Source: Haloarcula taiwanensis (GTDB lineage: Archaea > Halobacteriota > Halobacteria > Halobacteriales > Haloarculaceae). Taken from it: 64,000 bases of DNA. Below are positions 60,961-64,000 of the stretch, in pieces. Position numbers and translations under genes: made by a program. The DNA is taken from positions 372,001-436,000 of the forward strand of contig CP019154.1 of assembly GCA_002844335.1 (NCBI GenBank), given 5' to 3'. Within the stretch, counting starts at the first letter, position 1, and every line of letters starts with the position of its first letter. The notes beneath the pieces are model-generated. The model saw only the letters and a program-made list of their open reading frames with translations, ran no database searches and was not told the DNA's origin.

Positions 60961-62750
60961 TGTGCGGGATCATCGGCTGTGTCGGCCGCGGCGACGAGAC
61001 GCTCGACACGCTCGTTCACGGTCTCTCGAAACTGGAGTATCGTGGGTATGACTCTGCTGGCGTCGCGCTGGCGAACGATCACATCGACCTCTGCAAACAC
61101 TCCGGTAAAATCGCCGACCTCCGCGAAGCGTTGTCCGATCGGACGCTCTCGGGGTCGGTCGGCATCGGCCACACCCGCTGGAGTACGCACGGGCCGCCGA
61201 CCGACGAAAACGCCCACCCACACCAGGACTGCACCGGCGATGTCGCAGTCGTCCACAACGGGATCATCGAGAACTACCAGTCGCTGCGGGACGAACTCGT
61301 CAGCGCCGGCCACACCTTCACATCCGACACCGATACCGAGGTCGTCCCACATCTGATCGAGGACGCGCTGGAGACGGGAGCCAACCCCGAAGACGCCGTC
61401 AGAGAGACAGTCGACCGACTCGAAGGCAGTTATGCCGTCGCCGTCGTCATCGCCGGCTGTGATTCAGTGTTCGCCGCGCGGAACGACTCGCCGCTCGTCC
61501 TGGGTATCGGCGAAGACGCGACCTACTTAGCGAGTGACGTGCCCGCCTTCCGGGATTTCACCGACAAGGTCGTCTACCTCGCCGACGGGGAGTTCGCCCG
61601 ACTCAACGGTGCCGGCTGGACCGTCACCGACACCGACGGCAATATCATCGAGAAAGACATCGATACCGTCCAGTGGGACCCCGAGGAGACCGGCAAGAGC
61701 GGCTACGACCACTTCATGCTCAAAGAGATCCACGAGCAACCGCGCGCGCTTCGGCAGTGTCTGCGGGGTCGGGTCGACGAACTTGCCGGCACGGTCGACA
61801 TCGGCGATCTCGGCGACCTCTCTCCGACCGGCGTCCAGTTCGTCGCTTGTGGCACCTCTTATCACGCCGCTCTGCACGGCGCACAGTTGTTCCGCGAAGC
61901 GGGCATTCCTGCCCAGGCATTCCTCGCTAGCGAATACGCGACTGCGACCCCACCTATCGGCGACGCGCTCGTCGTCGGCGTCACCCAGAGCGGGGAAACC
62001 GCCGATACCCTTTCAGCGCTTCGGGCGGCCCGCCGTCGCGGCGCGCGCACGCTGGCCGTGACCAACGTCGTCGGATCTACTGCGGCCCGCGAGTGCGATC
62101 ATGCGCTGTACATCCGAGCCGGCCCGGAAATCGGCGTCGCCGCCACCAAGACCTTCGCCTCCCAGCTAGCCGCGCTGAACCTGCTTGCCCTCGGCACGTC
62201 GACGACCGGCGACGCCCGGCAGGTCATCAGCGCGCTCCGCGACCTCCCCGGTCACGTTCAGGAGGTCCTCGACGAATCTGCCGCCCAGGAGGTCGCTGAG
62301 TTGTATCAGGACGCCAGCGCGTACTTCTTCATCGGCCGCGGGTACCAGAATCCCGTCGCGCTTGAAGGCGCACTGAAAATGAAAGAGATCACCTACAAGC
62401 ACGCTGAGGGCTTCGCTGCGGGTGAGCTAAAACACGGCCCGCTGGCGCTGGTGACCGAGAACACGCCAGTGTTCGCTATCGTGACCGGCGACGACGAGCG
62501 CGCCCGCAAGACCATCGGAAATGTCAAAGAGGTCGAGGCCCGCGACGCACCGGTCGTCGCGATCACCGATGGACAGAGCGACGTTGAACGATACGCCGAC
62601 CACGTGCTCCACATTCCGGAGACCCACCCGCGGGCCGCTGCCGTGCTGGCGAACACGCACTTGCAGCTAGTGTCGTATCACACAGCCGCGCTGCTGGGGC
62701 GGAATATCGACAAGCCGCGCAACCTGGCAAAAAGCGTGACGGTCGAGTGA
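60960..62750 (+). CDS. glmS: glutamine-fructose-6-phosphate aminotransferase
   Basis: Makes glucosamine 6-phosphate from fructose 6-phosphate and glutamine. The glutaminase domain begins MCGIIGCVG, with catalytic Cys2 exposed when Met is removed. Two SIS domains (about residues 285-430 and 450-590) bind the sugar, with CGTSYHAA and TQSGETADT as markers. 596 residues. Its ATG shares one base with the preceding TGA, so the two are translationally coupled. Confidence 0.96.
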   Translation: MCGIIGCVGRGDETLDTLVHGLSKLEYRGYDSAGVALANDHIDLCKHSGKIADLREALSDRTLSGSVGIGHTRWSTHGPPTDENAHPHQDCTGDVAVVHNGIIENYQSLRDELVSAGHTFTSDTDTEVVPHLIEDALETGANPEDAVRETVDRLEGSYAVAVVIAGCDSVFAARNDSPLVLGIGEDATYLASDVPAFRDFTDKVVYLADGEFARLNGAGWTVTDTDGNIIEKDIDTVQWDPEETGKSGYDHFMLKEIHEQPRALRQCLRGRVDELAGTVDIGDLGDLSPTGVQFVACGTSYHAALHGAQLFREAGIPAQAFLASEYATATPPIGDALVVGVTQSGETADTLSALRAARRRGARTLAVTNVVGSTAARECDHALYIRAGPEIGVAATKTFASQLAALNLLALGTSTTGDARQVISALRDLPGHVQEVLDESAAQEVAELYQDASAYFFIGRGYQNPVALEGALKMKEITYKHAEGFAAGELKHGPLALVTENTPVFAIVTGDDERARKTIGNVKEVEARDAPVVAITDGQSDVERYADHVLHIPETHPRAAAVLANTHLQLVSYHTAALLGRNIDKPRNLAKSVTVE

Positions 62751-62764
62751 GAGGGCGTAGCTGG

Positions 62765-63157
62765 CTACTCGCGCTGGTCGCTGTTTGCTGGTGGTTCCGG
62801 CGGTTCCAGGAACTTTGCCGCCAGCTTGGCTGTTTTTGAACCAGAAAGGACGTTTTCGATAGCCCGTGCTACTACGGCGAGACGAGACATTTCCCAGAAG
62901 CGTGTGACTTGAGGTGTGGCAGCATCGAGAACAGCGAGTACTGGACCGACGCTGTGCGTTTTACGTAGATCAATGACGATACTCATCGACTCCGGTTCTG
63001 TCGTGAGCCAGCGATAGAGTCTGGATGCTCTCGTTCTCTCGAGGAGCAGAGTCCAGGCTCTGCCGAGCGTCGAGTGCTCGAAACTTCGTATAAAATCATC
63101 GGAAACTGACTTGAGCGTTGAGTTCTCGACAGCCGACTGGAGCCGCTGTTTCACCAT
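62765..63157 (-). CDS. uncharacterised protein, 130 residues
   Basis: A basic-to-neutral, mostly helical soluble protein that I do not recognise. Tryptophan and arginine are common (LGRAWTLLLERTRASRLYRWL), and the C-terminus is proline-rich (LEPPEPPANSDQRE). It lies 19 bases after the DUF4330-like gene in the same direction, so they are cotranscribed; a membrane-proximal or glycan-related role is possible only by association. Convergent with glmS. Confidence 0.75.
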   Translation of the reverse strand: MVKQRLQSAVENSTLKSVSDDFIRSFEHSTLGRAWTLLLERTRASRLYRWLTTEPESMSIVIDLRKTHSVGPVLAVLDAATPQVTRFWEMSRLAVVARAIENVLSGSKTAKLAAKFLEPPEPPANSDQRE

Positions 63158-63176
63158 TGTGACGTCGCTGTGCTTC

Positions 63177-64000
63177 TCATTGATGGCCTGAGACCACGGT
63201 CGCTTTGACTGTCATGGTGTCTAGATCCAGTGTCACGACGCGCCCCTGCTGGAGTGTTTGGCCTTTGAATGTGACGCCGGTATCCGTCTCTCGAACAGAG
63301 AGGTTTGCGGTGACGGTGACGTCTTGATTTATCGGATGTGTCCGCTCGTATATTTCTCCGTTCTGTCCCCTAGTAATAATTGTCGCATTCTGGCGCTGGA
63401 CAGCCGAAATCTGCGCGATTGTTTCACCACCGAATGACTCTGTCATCCCTGGAGAGATGCTGTTAGCGAGTAACGGTGACACGTTAGAAAGCTGTAACTT
63501 GACCTCGCGCGTGGCGGGCTGGCCGCGTTGCGTTGTCGCACCGACTCGCGTGATTTTCCCCTTAACAAGGCCCGCTTCTGTCGGGAGTGAGAGGCTTACT
63601 CCCGGCCGGATTGTCGTCTCGCCGAACACCTGCTGTTCGCTGTAGGTCACGCTCTGGAGTGTTAATCCGAGGAAGACGGTCTTTGTATCAGGATTGTCGG
63701 TCCCGTATGCCGTTACCGAGTCGATGGTAGCTACTTCTCGTCCTTGCACACGGATCGGTTGCCCGGCGCTGAGACGACTGGCGTCGGTTTCTGACAGATC
63801 CGCTCTGACTACTACCTCTGTCTCAGTCGTGGTCAGTTCGGAGCCACCACCAACGTCACGAATCGTCCCTGTTGTGGAGTACGTCTCAGTCAGGATCTTG
63901 AGCTGTCGGCCGTGTCGTGGCGGTGCGCCGCTGTACTGGATTGTCTCTCCCGAAGCCGGTGCCGACAATTCGGCTCGAACTACCGCCCGTGTCGATCCAT
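63177..64000 (-). CDS. DUF4330-like protein (5' partial)
   Basis: The frame is open to the right edge of the window (GSTRAVVRAEL before the first in-frame start at 63968), so the N-terminus is missing. The visible 270 or so residues are beta-rich with repeated VVVRADLSETDAS, VRETDTGVTFKGQ-type strands, a fold seen in haloarchaeal DUF4330 proteins, which carry an N-terminal membrane helix in the part not seen here. These lie near polysaccharide or surface-glycan gene clusters. Name is from recall; role unknown. Confidence 0.78.
   Translation of the reverse strand, partial: GSTRAVVRAELSAPASGETIQYSGAPPRHGRQLKILTETYSTTGTIRDVGGGSELTTTETEVVVRADLSETDASRLSAGQPIRVQGREVATIDSVTAYGTDNPDTKTVFLGLTLQSVTYSEQQVFGETTIRPGVSLSLPTEAGLVKGKITRVGATTQRGQPATREVKLQLSNVSPLLANSISPGMTESFGGETIAQISAVQRQNATIITRGQNGEIYERTHPINQDVTVTANLSVRETDTGVTFKGQTLQQGRVVTLDLDTMTVKATVVSGHQ

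Noticed and set aside
1-64000. Insertion sequence, prophage or integrated plasmid
   Set aside because: No transposase, integrase with intact active site, capsid or terminase gene was seen; the only recombinase-like sequence is the dead domain in the regulator. Gene content is core chromosomal throughout.

Overview
The window is chromosomal DNA from a halophilic archaeon, most probably Haloarcula or a close relative. The proteins are strongly acidic and the DNA is GC-rich. Many promoters are a TATA box 25-30 bases before a leaderless or nearly leaderless start. The gene set is archaeal (A-type ATP synthase, aRF1, aIF5B, PAN, S19e, Pus10, Nob1, class I LysRS), and the bacteriorhodopsin is of the Haloarcula cruxrhodopsin/HmBRI type. 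The genus is inferred from recall of protein families, not from a search. The strain is not determined. I saw no tRNA, rRNA, CRISPR array, complete insertion sequence, intein or replication origin.

Layout. 1-5.2 kb: end of the A-ATP synthase cluster (atpA, atpB, atpD), with a bacteriorhodopsin gene carrying its own promoter and T-run between atpB and atpD. 5.2-16.6 kb: translation and housekeeping genes (prf1, argS, lysS-pyrH) mixed with a MinD-family ATPase, a Bat-type HTH regulator, a hydrolase, a site-2 protease, a universal stress protein and a hidden 58-residue zinc-finger gene. 16.6-29.7 kb: a second site-2 protease, thiL, a flippase-like membrane protein, the S19e/PDCD5/PP-loop group, hisS, truA, pepF and a second-type proteasome-activating nucleotidase. 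29.9-42.5 kb: a PQQ-like beta-propeller lipoprotein, pyruvoyl arginine decarboxylase, infB, a blue copper protein, PRC-barrel plus nob1, pgi, and secF-secD. 42.5-43.0 kb: a 480-base gap between convergent secD and rnhB that holds a strongly folded probable non-coding RNA. 43.0-49.7 kb: rnhB, a beta-helix protein, pus10, mscS, uppP and a CheF-type protein.

49.9-58.6 kb is one minus-strand run that looks like an acetate uptake and activation module: acetyl-CoA synthetase, Bat-type regulator, second acetyl-CoA synthetase, DUF4212 small symporter subunit, sodium:solute symporter, universal stress protein and a small membrane protein. The regulator carries an N-terminal tyrosine-recombinase-like domain that has lost its nucleophile. 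A perfect 14-base palindrome lies upstream of the first gene. A second CheF-type gene lies just beyond. 59.8-64 kb: a glmU-like/glmS operon for UDP-N-acetylglucosamine, then two convergent genes (a 130-residue unknown and a DUF4330-like protein cut by the window edge).

The items most worth a second look are the folded RNA at about 42.59-42.96 kb with its repeated T-loop-like hairpins, the recombinase-derived regulator with its palindrome in the acetate module, the bacteriorhodopsin gene inside the ATP synthase cluster, and an inverted repeat sitting on the predicted start site of a small membrane protein gene near 32.33 kb.
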